Positions 1-8,438 of a stretch of DNA of 64,000 bases are shown piece by piece. The notes beneath the pieces were generated by a model that saw only the letters and a list, made by a program, of their open reading frames with translations, did not search any database and was not told the DNA's origin. Position 1 is the stretch's first letter; the number at the start of each line of letters is the position of its first letter. The DNA comes from Rapidithrix thailandica (GTDB lineage Bacteria > Bacteroidota > Bacteroidia > Cytophagales > Flammeovirgaceae). The stretch spans positions 1-64,000 of the forward strand of contig NZ_JBDKWZ010000006.1 of assembly GCF_039710355.1 (NCBI RefSeq), given 5' to 3'. Position numbers and translations under genes: made by a program.

Positions 1-1
1 G

Positions 2-142
2 GGAGACCAAGAGACTGTCGCCAGAGAGGTGAATGCTTGGCAAAATGACCGCAACAACAAAGAAAGTCGGATAAACTGGCAGTTTACCACCAAGGAATCA
101 AGAGTGAAACTAAAAAGACTTTATCCGTCATTTAATGATTAA
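2..142 (+). pseudogene. C-terminal end of an IS630-family transposase (cut by window edge)
   Basis: An open frame enters from the window edge and stops with TAA at 140-142, giving 46 residues. The stretch VAREVNAWQNDRNNK, then INWQFTT, then RVKLKRLYPSF matches the conserved C-terminus of IS630/Tc1-type DDE transposases, where WxxxRN and INWxFTTxxARxKLxxLYP are usual. The catalytic DDE residues would lie upstream, outside the window, so activity cannot be judged. The stop overlaps by a few bases the stop of the opposite-strand TonB-like fragment, consistent with the element having inserted into that gene. The element end is probably near 150, with a TA target at 151-152; this is inference from the TA preference of the family. 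Confidence 0.75.
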
Positions 143-537
143 CATAACACTAGTTCAGGTTGAGGCCCGGGGGGTTCCTCAATTATTTCTTTCGAAACTT
201 CCCCCTCATCCTCTACAATTTCTATACAAGGATATGAACCTTCGGAAGGAGAAGGCGGTGGCGGAGGGTCTTCTTTGATATTGGAAATATATATCATTTC
301 GATAATTTCCGGTTCTGAGCTTCCCAAAGAAACTAATGGCTTTGGATCGTCAATTTCCCAATCAAAAGCTATTAATACAAATGAAAGGCTCATGATAAAG
401 CCAATTTGCATATGGAGAGGTCTTCCTTCACTCCAATGATTGTTTTGTTTTACTACCATAGTAAAGGGGGTTTGTTTTTTTACCTTTATAATGGTAGTAT
501 TGAAAATAGATACAGTTTTTGTGAAAATCTTTTTCAC
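139..537 (-). pseudogene. TonB-like protein, N-terminal fragment truncated at an IS630 end
   Basis: This 132-residue frame has a cytoplasmic N-terminus, one membrane helix (MQIGFIMSLSFVLIAFDW, about residues 43-60), then an acidic, proline-rich stretch with EDPPPPPSPSEG and an acidic IEIVEDEGE segment. That order is typical of the N-terminus of Bacteroidota TonB energy transducers. The C-terminal periplasmic TonB fold that contacts outer-membrane receptors is missing. The frame stops exactly where the IS630-type transposase ends on the other strand, so the last residues (about LVLC) are probably element-derived. A functional TonB would need the missing part, so it is called a broken gene. The family assignment rests on architecture only. 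Confidence 0.6.
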
Positions 538-549
538 ATGGGTTGTAAA

Positions 550-592
550 AGCAAAAACGGCAACACTTTAAACAAGCACTGCCGTTTTCGCT
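550..592. terminator. Stem-loop, possible terminator
   Basis: A 13-bp inverted repeat (550-562 with 580-592, one G-T pair) around an 17-nt loop, flanked by A/T runs. It lies upstream of the TonB fragment on its strand and just beyond the MITE at 615-719. Whether it terminates a transcript from the right or belongs to the fragment's leader cannot be told. Confidence 0.4.
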
Positions 593-614
593 TTTAAATG
601 AAGTAGGATATTAT

Positions 615-719
615 AAAGTGGTTTACACTTATCGTTTTTGACCGAAGGTTGAAAAAAGGAACACAGAGGAAGCGTTTATGAAACATTTTTTAGGAAAAAG
701 AAAAAGGATAATTCACTTC
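615..719 (+). mobile_element. Family-1 MITE, copy 1 (105 bp deletion derivative)
   Basis: Same ends as the 161-bp copies at 24290, 31815 and 63488: it opens with AAGTGGTTTACAC and closes with AATTCACTTC, but lacks about 56 internal bases between the ACCGAAG and GTTGAAAAAAG parts. A 3-bp duplication TAT (612-614 and 720-722) flanks it. Its last base supplies part of the TAG stop of the OmpA-like gene; in the reconstructed empty site the stop is TAA. There is no ORF for a transposase, so it must have been moved in trans. Confidence 0.8.
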
Positions 720-2635
720 TATAATATCTCAAATTCGATTCTTCTGTTTTGGGCTTTATTTTCATCGGAATCATTAGGCACCAAAGGCTCTGACTCTCCA
801 TAGCCAATAGAGCTGATTTGTTCCGAAGCAATCCCTTTCTGAGAGAGGTACTCCACCACGGCCTTGGCTCTGTTGAGCGATAAGTCTTGGTTGTATTTTT
901 CAGAACCATCACTATCCGTATGGGCTCCGACCTGGATTTTTACGCTTGGATTTTCCTTCATAAATTTCACCAGTTTTTCCAATTCCGTTTTGGATTTACC
1001 CAACAAGGTATAGGAATCCGATTCAAAGAAAATATTGTTCAATCGCACTTTTGAACCCTTCTTCAAAGGGTCTAAGGGAACATCAAGCTCCTTGGATTCG
1101 TGTGTTTTGTCTGCTTGTAAATCAAAGCGCAAACTTTTAAATAAATAACCAGGCCGGTTTACATACAAAGCATATTCAGCGCCTTCATTCAGTACGATGA
1201 GGTATTCCCCATTTTCAGCATCCGACTCTACGGTCGATAAGATTTCTTCCGTTTCAATATCAATCAAATCGATCTTGGCAGCAAGGCTTTGCTTAGTGCT
1301 TGCATCGTACACTTTTCCTTTTACATACCGGCTGACTTTCTGAGGTTTAATTTGAGCAGGCACCTCAAAGGAAAGTAATTTACTTCTTACATTATCGCTT
1401 TCATCTCTGTACTGTCGTGAGAAGTAAGCGGTTTGTCCGTCTGAAGTGATAAACAGTGATAATTGATGTGTATGATCGTTGAGAGGATACCCCAGGTTTT
1501 CGGGCATTTCCCATTCACTATTCACAAATTCGGCTTTGTATAAATCAAAACCACCCATGCCAAGATGCCCGTTTGAGGCAAAAAACAGGGAAAGGCCATT
1601 CACATGGATGAAAGGAGAAATTTCATCATGAGGTGTATTGATTTCCGGACCCAAATTTATGGCTTGAGACCATTGTCCGTTTTCTTGTAAAGTGCTCATC
1701 CAAATGTCTCGTCCTCCTACCCCACCGGGCCGGTCTGATGTAAAAAATAATTTACGCCCATCCGCCGAAAGCGAAGGTTGCGAATCCCAATTTCTCGAAT
1801 TTACAGCCGGTCCCAAGTTCACCATTTTGCTCCAAGTGTCCCCCACTTTTTTACAAATATACAAATCACACTGCCCGTAATTCTTTCTACTCCGGTTGCC
1901 ATCACAAGAAGTAATGATCATGGTTTTACCATCTGCCGAAATACTACAAGTGCCTTCGTTGATCGCTGAATTGATATCTTTTAAAGGGATGGGTTCTGTC
2001 CAGTCACCGTTTTCAAACTTACACTCGTAAACATTCTCATCGCCCAATTCGGAGAGGCCTGTAAAGATCAAGGTTTGTTTATCGGCAGTAATTACCGGAA
2101 ATGATTGTTCGCTCAGCCGGTTCACCTTACTATTTAAAGAAACCGGATCAAACGGGATAGGATGGTTAACAGCCTCCAAGGCATACTCTACGTTTTTCAT
2201 CAACAAATTCAACTCGTTGACCAATCGCTTACGTTTCCGGGGAGAATTGCTGTTCAGGTACTTCCCGGCTAATTCTTTCGCTTCTTGATATCTTCCGGAG
2301 GCCATGGCATCCTGGGCCAAAAAATACCAAGCGTGAAGAAAACGGCTTTCCGCAGGCGACAATTTTACCGTTTGTTGATAGTATTCACGGGCCTGATTAC
2401 CTTCCCGGTATAGCTCGTGAATATTCCCCAAAGCAAAATAAGCATCGGAAAAGGTATCGTCTGTTTTGATAGCTTTTTGCAATAATTCTTTGGCTTTGTC
2501 AAAATTCCGGGTCTTTTTGGCCTCAACCGCTGCTTCGAATAATTTGACAGCCTTCTTGCTCCTTGTATGAAACTGAGCCTCTGCCGTAAGCCAGGTAAAA
2601 GAAATGAGTAGTAGTGTGAAAAATGGGGTTTTCAT
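719..2635 (-). CDS. OmpA-family envelope protein with TPR and PD40 repeats
   Basis: About 638 residues. A Sec signal peptide (MKTPFFTLLLISFTWLTAEAQ) decides the start at 2635; 15 further in-frame codons upstream lack a signal character. Order: signal peptide, two or three TPR-like helices (to about 110), a block of PD40/WD40-like propeller repeats with SADGKTM, SADGRKLFFTSDRPGG and related motifs (about 170-420), a carboxypeptidase-regulatory-like beta domain (about 435-510), and a C-terminal OmpA domain (about 520-638) with the peptidoglycan-binding signature around GAHTDSDGSEKYNQDLSLNRA and NRRIEF. Such proteins anchor outer-membrane complexes to the cell wall in Bacteroidota; some are T9SS- or gliding-associated (PorE/SprE-like context), but that is not shown here. 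The stop codon TAG straddles the MITE junction. Confidence 0.88.
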   Translation of the reverse strand: MKTPFFTLLLISFTWLTAEAQFHTRSKKAVKLFEAAVEAKKTRNFDKAKELLQKAIKTDDTFSDAYFALGNIHELYREGNQAREYYQQTVKLSPAESRFLHAWYFLAQDAMASGRYQEAKELAGKYLNSNSPRKRKRLVNELNLLMKNVEYALEAVNHPIPFDPVSLNSKVNRLSEQSFPVITADKQTLIFTGLSELGDENVYECKFENGDWTEPIPLKDINSAINEGTCSISADGKTMIITSCDGNRSRKNYGQCDLYICKKVGDTWSKMVNLGPAVNSRNWDSQPSLSADGRKLFFTSDRPGGVGGRDIWMSTLQENGQWSQAINLGPEINTPHDEISPFIHVNGLSLFFASNGHLGMGGFDLYKAEFVNSEWEMPENLGYPLNDHTHQLSLFITSDGQTAYFSRQYRDESDNVRSKLLSFEVPAQIKPQKVSRYVKGKVYDASTKQSLAAKIDLIDIETEEILSTVESDAENGEYLIVLNEGAEYALYVNRPGYLFKSLRFDLQADKTHESKELDVPLDPLKKGSKVRLNNIFFESDSYTLLGKSKTELEKLVKFMKENPSVKIQVGAHTDSDGSEKYNQDLSLNRAKAVVEYLSQKGIASEQISSIGYGESEPLVPNDSDENKAQNRRIEFEIL

Positions 2636-2823
2636 AGAATTAAAATTCCTTATGTGAGCGTTTATCATGAATCTTTTCATAAATTACAACAAGAATTTCC
2701 AAGAAAGCATGTTTTTTATCCAATGTTGAAACTTCCTTAACCTGATTAAGCGTTAAAAACTGCGATTTTTTACATGCTTGAATGTAATTAAAAGGATAAA
2801 TATTGTTCCAAAAGTGAAAAACA

Positions 2824-3183
2824 GTGAATAAACAAGTAACTAAATTTATCATTTCGATAATGGCTCTGTTTGTCGGAGCTTATCTTTTGCCTGGTATTTC
2901 TATTGATAGTCTCCTGACCAGTATCATTGTGGCCATCGTTTTATCATTTCTCAATATGTTTCTACGGCCAGTGTTTATTTTACTCACCTTGCCCTTTACC
3001 ATTATCACCTTCGGGTTGTTCTTGATCGTTATTAATGCCTGCCTATTTTTACTCACAGACTGGCTCGTCCCCGGTTTTGAAATAGGCGGCATGTGGGATG
3101 CTATTTTTTACAGCATTATTTATTCCTTAACACTCTCATTTTTAAGCTATTTACTTGGACTAGACAAAGAGAAAAGAAAATAA
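2824..3183 (+). CDS. PF04020-type four-helix membrane protein (phage holin family 4 superfamily)
   Basis: 119 residues with four hydrophobic segments and the typical LLPGISIDS, FLNMFLRPVFILLTLPFTII and GMWDAIFYSII motifs of the PF04020 family. Members are small inner-membrane proteins of unknown function widespread in bacteria; the holin name is historical. The frame opens with GTG at 2824 and no better ATG lies before the first helix. It stands alone between the divergent OmpA-like gene and mgtE. Confidence 0.85.
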   Translation: MNKQVTKFIISIMALFVGAYLLPGISIDSLLTSIIVAIVLSFLNMFLRPVFILLTLPFTIITFGLFLIVINACLFLLTDWLVPGFEIGGMWDAIFYSIIYSLTLSFLSYLLGLDKEKRK

Positions 3184-3333
3184 TAGCTCGAACATCAAAC
3201 AAACTTACCGGCAGGAAACCACATGGGGGTATAGATTTTGAGCAGATATTCTTCAATAATACAAAACAGGTCAAATTATCTTTTAAAGGGCGAATTCCTA
3301 AAGGGAAGCGCCTTGGTTTTACGGAAACTTGTT

Positions 3334-3358
3334 AATTTCTGCTAAAGCAGTAAATTAT
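3334..3358. other. Inverted repeat upstream of mgtE
   Basis: Arms TAATTTCTGCT and AGCAGTAAATTA around a 2-nt loop, with one extra T. It has no T-run and lies about 105 bp before mgtE, so it could be an operator rather than a terminator. The gap 3184-3461 holds nothing else recognisable, and no M-box (magnesium riboswitch) was seen. Confidence 0.35.
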
Positions 3359-3461
3359 AATTTTCAATATTTTAATTCCTGAAAATTATTTGTTAATTCT
3401 GCACTTTGATTCACATTTTTGAATTGCGAAAACGAGTCGCAAACACAAAAAAGCCCTGCGT

Positions 3462-4811
3462 ATGTCGGTAAAGCTGAATGAGAAACTTCTGGAAAGCCTA
3501 CAAGTAGCAATACAACAACAAAATAACCGGTTCATCCAAGAAACGCTGAAGGATAAACACGCAGCCGATATCTCGGTTTTATTGGACCAAATGGATGCTC
3601 TAGAGTCCAAATACATTTTAAGACTCTTAAATCCCGAAATGAGTGCGGATATTGTAGCCGATCTGGAAGAAGACACTCGCAAAGGCTTTTTGAAAAACTT
3701 TTCATCGGAAGAGTTGGCCGGACTCATGGACTATACGGATTCCGATGATGCCGCCGATATCTTAAACGATCAGCCGGTAAAAGTAAGGGAAGAAGTAATT
3801 GCTTTAATGCAAAACAGTGAAAAGGCAGAGTACATTATCGACTTATTGCACTATGAGGAGGACTGTGCCGGAGGGTTGATGGCCAAAGAACTGATCAAGG
3901 CCAATATCAATTGGAATATTAAGCAGTGTATTGAAGAAATCAGGCGGCAAACCAAAAATGTAGAAAAGGTCTATACGGTATATGTGGTAAATGATAAAGA
4001 TACTCTGTTGGGTAGGGTTTCTTTGAAAAAGATTGTATTATCAACAGATGATACGAAGATCAAAGATATCTACGTCAGTAATATTCAGACGGTACAAACA
4101 TACTATAGTGAAGAAGAGGTGGCGGAGATCATGCGAAAATACGACTTGGAAGTGGTGCCGGTAGTCAATGTACAAGGCAAACTGCTGGGTAGGATTACGA
4201 TTGACGATGTTGTGGATGTCATCACCGAGCAGGCCGAGTTAGAGCGGCAAATCATGTCCGGACTTTCGGAAACGGCAGAAGTGGATGACAGCATCTGGAC
4301 CTTGTCCAGGGCCAGGCTCCCTTGGTTGATTATTGGAATGATGGGAGGTTTATTAGGAGCTCAATATATGGGATTCTTTGAAAACGAGCTGAAAATCGTG
4401 CCTGCCATTGCTTTTTTCGTTCCGTTGATACAAGCTACGGGGGGAAATGTAGGAATTCAATCCTCTACCATTGTGGTACAAACGCTGGTAGGCAATCCCT
4501 TTGACGGAAAATCACTGGGTTCCAGGCTGTTCAAAGTGCTGTTGGTAGCTATTTTCAATGGGATTGTTATTTCTTCACTGGTATTTGGTTTTGTCATGAT
4601 TTTCAATGAAATGAACATGGCCTTTGTTGTTGCGGTGGCATTATTCAATGTGGTATTGATTGCATCGCTTACCGGAACCATCACGCCTCTCATCCTTGAC
4701 AGGTTAGGGGTAAATCCGGCATTGGCCTCCGGCCCATTTATCACCACCGCCAATGACCTAATAGGTTTGGCTGTGTACTTCACAGTAGCCAAATTGTTAT
4801 TTTCGATCTAA
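3462..4811 (+). CDS. mgtE: Magnesium transporter MgtE
   Basis: 449 residues in the full MgtE order: an alpha-helical N-domain (about 1-130, including LLDQMDALESKYILRLLNPE and an EEDCAGGLMA motif that leads into the CBS part), two CBS domains (about 135-260, ending in the typical GRITIDDVVDVI), then five membrane helices (about 285-449). The pore signature PLIQATGGNVGIQSSTIVVQ is present, as is the C-terminal PFITTANDLIGLAVYF. The protein is a Mg2+-gated homodimeric channel in the inner membrane; the cytosolic N and CBS domains sense Mg2+. The length is usual for the family. Confidence 0.95.
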   Translation: MSVKLNEKLLESLQVAIQQQNNRFIQETLKDKHAADISVLLDQMDALESKYILRLLNPEMSADIVADLEEDTRKGFLKNFSSEELAGLMDYTDSDDAADILNDQPVKVREEVIALMQNSEKAEYIIDLLHYEEDCAGGLMAKELIKANINWNIKQCIEEIRRQTKNVEKVYTVYVVNDKDTLLGRVSLKKIVLSTDDTKIKDIYVSNIQTVQTYYSEEEVAEIMRKYDLEVVPVVNVQGKLLGRITIDDVVDVITEQAELERQIMSGLSETAEVDDSIWTLSRARLPWLIIGMMGGLLGAQYMGFFENELKIVPAIAFFVPLIQATGGNVGIQSSTIVVQTLVGNPFDGKSLGSRLFKVLLVAIFNGIVISSLVFGFVMIFNEMNMAFVVAVALFNVVLIASLTGTITPLILDRLGVNPALASGPFITTANDLIGLAVYFTVAKLLFSI

Positions 4812-4822
4812 GATATTTCAAA

Positions 4823-5020
4823 ATGCAAAAACAAAAATTTGATTGGCGTGTTATACTACTAAATTGGCTTTTGCTCCCAGCCTTTCTAGTACTATTAGCC
4901 GTATTCCTTTACCATATTGCACAAAACCAAGAACCGGATAAAAGGACTATTTCTTATCCGTTATTAATAATAGGAGGCATCCTACTTATCATGCGGTTTA
5001 TCACCCAAAAAAACCGCTGA
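4823..5020 (+). CDS. Small two-helix membrane protein, unknown
   Basis: 65 residues beginning 12 nt after mgtE, so probably co-transcribed. Two hydrophobic segments (about residues 10-30 and 43-58) separated by a short polar loop (QNQEPDKRT), ending in a basic tail. No family recognised. Its place behind mgtE suggests a membrane-associated accessory role, but this is only positional. Confidence 0.6.
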   Translation: MQKQKFDWRVILLNWLLLPAFLVLLAVFLYHIAQNQEPDKRTISYPLLIIGGILLIMRFITQKNR

Positions 5021-5365
5021 TCACAGAATACAAGTCAATTTATTTCAAAAAAATAAAAAAAATGGAAACAAGAAGATTACAGTATTGTTGTATAGACATT
5101 AAAACAGTGATTTCTTACTGTCTTTGAGAGAGATAACATTTAATACATCAATCACCCCAAACGGTAAAATGATGTAAAGTGAATACCATGAAATTCTTAT
5201 TTAAGGTAAAAACCCATAACTAAAACAGTAGATATGTTTATACAACAGTTTGATTATAAGCGATTAATTTTCTATTTTGCCCAAAAATTAAGGAGGTTAT
5301 TCTCACCGAATAGGACATTTACCATCTTACAATTAAAATACATTCACTAACATTATTTATTGGCT
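5021..5365. other. AT-rich intergenic region with possible promoter
   Basis: 345 bp without a credible ORF. Near its end, TTTG around 5248-5251 and TATTTTG around 5273-5279 have the spacing (about 19-20) of a Bacteroidota promoter, though the -7 box is one base short of TAnnTTTG. An AAGGAGG stretch near 5290 lies about 70 nt before the next start and is not used as its ribosome site. Confidence 0.35.
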
Positions 5366-5926
5366 ATGCACGAAATTTGGCAAGAAATTGACTTTAATGA
5401 TCAATTTTTCTCTAACTACGATTTTAAAGGAAAAACACCCGTACACAGTTATGCAATATCCAATTGGGGTCATATCAAACGCGATGGCGAATTAATTGCC
5501 CCCAGGGTATGTAAAATCAGAAAAACAGAATATAAATACCTGATTGTTTACTGTGGCTATGACAAAGAAAAAAGACGGGGCATCGAAGTCAGAATTCCTT
5601 TACAACGCGTAGTGGCGCATTATTTTGTAAAAAACACGCAACCTGAGACCCTCAATTATGTGACCTTTGTGGATGAAGACCCCCTAAACTGTATTGCTTG
5701 GAACCTGAAATGGATTGACCAAAGCGAAGCTGGAAGAAAGGGAAATATGTCTCCTAAGCGGCAAGGCCCCAACAAATACGGCAAGCATGTAAAGCTTAAT
5801 AAAGCCAAGGCCGATATTATCCGGAAACTGGTGAGTCGCGGTACACGCCAGAAGGTTATTGCCAAACGGTTTGGGATATCAGAAATGCAAGTTACCAGAA
5901 TTATGCGAGGGGAAAACTGGAAGTAA
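5366..5926 (+). CDS. NUMOD4-type DNA-binding protein with degenerate HNH region and C-terminal HTH
   Basis: 186 residues from ATG at 5366; a TTG two codons earlier is less likely. The N-terminus (EIWQEI, then YAISNWGHIKRDG) matches the NUMOD4 motif of homing-type endonucleases. The middle part, QRVVAHYFV followed by VDEDPLNCIAWNLKWID, aligns with the HNH_3 region, but the usual NHIDGxxxNNxxxNLEW is changed: the catalytic NH is VT. The C-terminus (about 140-186) is a helix-turn-helix with KLVSRGTRQKVIAKRFGI and SEMQVTRIMRGENWK. It probably binds DNA without cutting it. It is a single gene with its own 3' terminator and no intron or intein around it. Confidence 0.7.
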   Translation: MHEIWQEIDFNDQFFSNYDFKGKTPVHSYAISNWGHIKRDGELIAPRVCKIRKTEYKYLIVYCGYDKEKRRGIEVRIPLQRVVAHYFVKNTQPETLNYVTFVDEDPLNCIAWNLKWIDQSEAGRKGNMSPKRQGPNKYGKHVKLNKAKADIIRKLVSRGTRQKVIAKRFGISEMQVTRIMRGENWK

Positions 5927-5998
5927 CAGCAATAACACAGTATAAAATTATTATACCCTTAAGCTTATTTCCTATATGATTGATCTGTACTGAATGAT

Positions 5999-6034
5999 AA
6001 AAAGGGGCTGCATAATAATACTAGCCCCTTTTTA
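5999..6034. terminator. Bidirectional Rho-independent terminator
   Basis: An 11-bp stem, AAAAAGGGGCT (5999-6009) with AGCCCCTTTTT (6023-6033), closes both the plus-strand NUMOD4 gene and the minus-strand metY-metX-hom operon. T-runs are present in both directions. Confidence 0.85.
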
Positions 6035-6075
6035 TCTATGTGCATTTTGATCATCCAAGCCCGTTGAATGATCGA

Positions 6076-7260
6076 TTAATTCGCTAATTCGATCAGCATC
6101 GTACCTTCTTGGGTATAATAGTCTGACTTCTTGAGGTCACTGAGCTTCACAGTCGCTATCACGTAATTGTACTCTTCACTTTCGTACTTTTCATTAATCC
6201 GAACAAAGCGATCGCGGACAAACTGATCTTTGTTCAAATAGCGGAAGTAGACCTCCAATTCAATGTCTTGATGAATGTTCAAGCCGTTTTTACGATAGCT
6301 CTTTCGATACTCGTACTTATAAGCATACCGGGTGGCGGAAATATCCGAAAGCACGGCTGAGCCTGTGGGGTGCCCTCCGGCTCCTTTTCCACGAAAAAAC
6401 TGACGATCAGAAAAGGCCGCTTGTACTATCACTCCATTATACTCATTATCCACATTGTACAGGTAATTATTTTCCCGTACAAACTGAGGCATTACATATA
6501 ATGCCAAGTGGTCGTCATCTACTTTGTAAACCTTGGCAATCTGTTTGATCCTTAAGCCCTTCTCTTTCGCATATTGGATATCATAACCTGCCAGTTGTTG
6601 TATGCCATAGTTAAAGACCTCTTCCGGCTTTACATACACTCCATAGCTATGAGCTGTAAGAATCACCAGTTTATACTTTGCATCAAACCCACCGACATCT
6701 AAGGTAGGATCGGTTTCGGCAAAGCCTTTCTCTTTGGCTTCTTGCAGAGCCGTTTGATAATCTACATTTTCGTCAAATACCTTGGTGAGGATGTAATTGG
6801 ACGACCCATTAAAAATCCCTTGCAAAGAGTAAAGCAATTCGTTGTCATAATACTCCTCCAAGGTGCGAATGATCGGAATACTCCCACAAGCAGAAGCTTC
6901 ATATAAGAAGGAGGCACCGGTTTCTTTTTGTAGATTCACAAATTCTTCCAAATGCTCCGCAATCATTTTCTTATTTGCACTCACCACTCCTTTTCCGTTT
7001 TTCAGGGCAGTAGACACGATTTCATATGCATCATCGGCATTGTCGATCAACTCGACAATCAGGTTGATATCTTTGTTAGAAAGTATTTCCTCTTTCTCAT
7101 AAGTAAAGTACTCTGCGGGCAAAGAACGCTTTTTGTCCCGGTGTTTTACTGCAATTTTATGAATGTCAGCCGTAATTCCTTTACTATTGTTAAGCACATC
7201 ATGTAAACCTTGACCTACACATCCGAATCCGAATAAGCCAATTTTAATATCCCTCGTCAT
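6076..7260 (-). CDS. hom: Homoserine dehydrogenase
   Basis: 394 residues. Reduces aspartate semialdehyde to homoserine with NAD(P)H. The N-terminal Rossmann motif GLFGFGCVGQGL is at about 8-19; the catalytic domain carries NGKGVVSANKKMIAE, GSIPIIRTL, GIFNGSSNYILTKV and the substrate motif GFAETDPTLDVGGFDAKYKLVIL, then GGHPTGSAVLSD. It is a monofunctional enzyme without an aspartokinase part. The last 90 residues do not show a clear ACT motif. It is the third gene of a minus-strand set with metX and metY and overlaps metX by 17 nt, so the two are probably translationally coupled; homoserine is the metX substrate. Confidence 0.93.
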   Translation of the reverse strand: MTRDIKIGLFGFGCVGQGLHDVLNNSKGITADIHKIAVKHRDKKRSLPAEYFTYEKEEILSNKDINLIVELIDNADDAYEIVSTALKNGKGVVSANKKMIAEHLEEFVNLQKETGASFLYEASACGSIPIIRTLEEYYDNELLYSLQGIFNGSSNYILTKVFDENVDYQTALQEAKEKGFAETDPTLDVGGFDAKYKLVILTAHSYGVYVKPEEVFNYGIQQLAGYDIQYAKEKGLRIKQIAKVYKVDDDHLALYVMPQFVRENNYLYNVDNEYNGVIVQAAFSDRQFFRGKGAGGHPTGSAVLSDISATRYAYKYEYRKSYRKNGLNIHQDIELEVYFRYLNKDQFVRDRFVRINEKYESEEYNYVIATVKLSDLKKSDYYTQEGTMLIELAN

Positions 7261-8296
7261 GAATTAATTTTTTTCTGTTTTTCTGTTTAAAAAATGCTTG
7301 AATCCCCTTTGTTAGTTTTTCAGTTTCTATTAAAAAACCATCATGCCCATACATGGAATTGATTTCTTCATAGGTTACGTTATCCGTATGCCGGGCAATA
7401 AACCGTTGTTCGATAATGGGAAAGAGCACATCCGTCACAATCCCGATCACCATGGTGTAGGCTTTGACTTTTTTCAAGGCCTCTTCCACGCTGCCTCTGC
7501 CCCTCCCTAAATTATGCGAATCCATCGCCTTGGAAAGCGTCCAATACGAATAAGCATTGAAACGGTTTAGCAGTTTTTTTCCTTGGTACACTTGATAAGA
7601 GGAAGCCCTGAAATCATCCGATTTCTCTATGTCTTCTTCGTATTGTGTTTTTTGGTAAGTTTCATAGTTACGATACGACAACATTGCAATGGCACGTGCC
7701 GCTACCAGGCCATCTGCACCTGCATCTTCTTTACTTTCTTTCCAAGAAGGGTCAGCGGCAATAGCCAAACGTTGCGTTTCATTAAAGGCAACGCCCCAAG
7801 GAGAATGCCGGGCATTTGTACCGATTACGATCAAATTTTCCATCAGCTCCGGTTGCTGTACGGCCCATTCCAACGCTTGTTGTCCTCCCAGTGATCCGCC
7901 AATCAATGTATTGATGCGTACAAGCTGTAAATGTTGCCGGAGCAGATCCAATGAACGCACAATATCCCGGATGGTAATATCCGGAAAATCATGATAGTAC
8001 GGAGTTCCCGTTTCCGGATTCATGGAAAGTGGCCCGGTAGAACCATAACAAGACCCGAGCACATTGGCACAGATGACAAAGTGTTCTTCAGCATTGAAAA
8101 GGCAACCTTCTCCGAAAAGTCCGGTCCACCAATCCTCCACTTCGGCATTGCCTGTAAGTGCATGGCACACCCATACGCTATTGGACTGGTCAGCATTCAA
8201 CGTCCCGGCGGTATAATAAGCCAAAGTAAAGCCCTTCAGCGTTCCGCCTTTCTCCAGTTCAAACTCCTGATCGTAATGAAAATACCTCGTTTGCAT
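7244..8296 (-). CDS. metX: Homoserine O-acetyltransferase
   Basis: About 350 residues; start set at 8296 (MQTRYFHYDQEFELEKGG), where homology to the family begins, although the frame is open 17 codons further. Alpha/beta-hydrolase fold: nucleophile elbow GGSLGGQQALEW, oxyanion region CHALTGNAEVEDWW and catalytic His in YGHDGFLIE. It transfers acetyl from acetyl-CoA to homoserine, giving the MetY substrate. Family members with these motifs can use acetyl- or succinyl-CoA, so acetyl is the likely but not proven donor. It lies between metY and hom in one SAM-riboswitch-led operon. Confidence 0.92.
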   Translation of the reverse strand: MQTRYFHYDQEFELEKGGTLKGFTLAYYTAGTLNADQSNSVWVCHALTGNAEVEDWWTGLFGEGCLFNAEEHFVICANVLGSCYGSTGPLSMNPETGTPYYHDFPDITIRDIVRSLDLLRQHLQLVRINTLIGGSLGGQQALEWAVQQPELMENLIVIGTNARHSPWGVAFNETQRLAIAADPSWKESKEDAGADGLVAARAIAMLSYRNYETYQKTQYEEDIEKSDDFRASSYQVYQGKKLLNRFNAYSYWTLSKAMDSHNLGRGRGSVEEALKKVKAYTMVIGIVTDVLFPIIEQRFIARHTDNVTYEEINSMYGHDGFLIETEKLTKGIQAFFKQKNRKKLIHDEGY

Positions 8297-8438
8297 GCAG
8301 CGTATTTTTTTAACAGTTAGTGTTATGATATTTCTAGTAATTCTCAAGTGATCATTCTTCTGCTTTTCAAGCAGCTTTTCACACTATTCCATTCCTCTGA
8401 AAAACCGGGCGAACCTCAACCTCCCAGCTTTTTACAAC

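Noticed and set aside
406..597. Plus-strand ORF of 63 codons
   Set aside because: Antisense to the TonB-like fragment and without any recognisable motif.
5285..5300. AAGGAGG, a strong Shine-Dalgarno-like sequence
   Set aside because: The next ATG is about 70 nt away and no small ORF with a usable start follows; Bacteroidota seldom rely on this signal.
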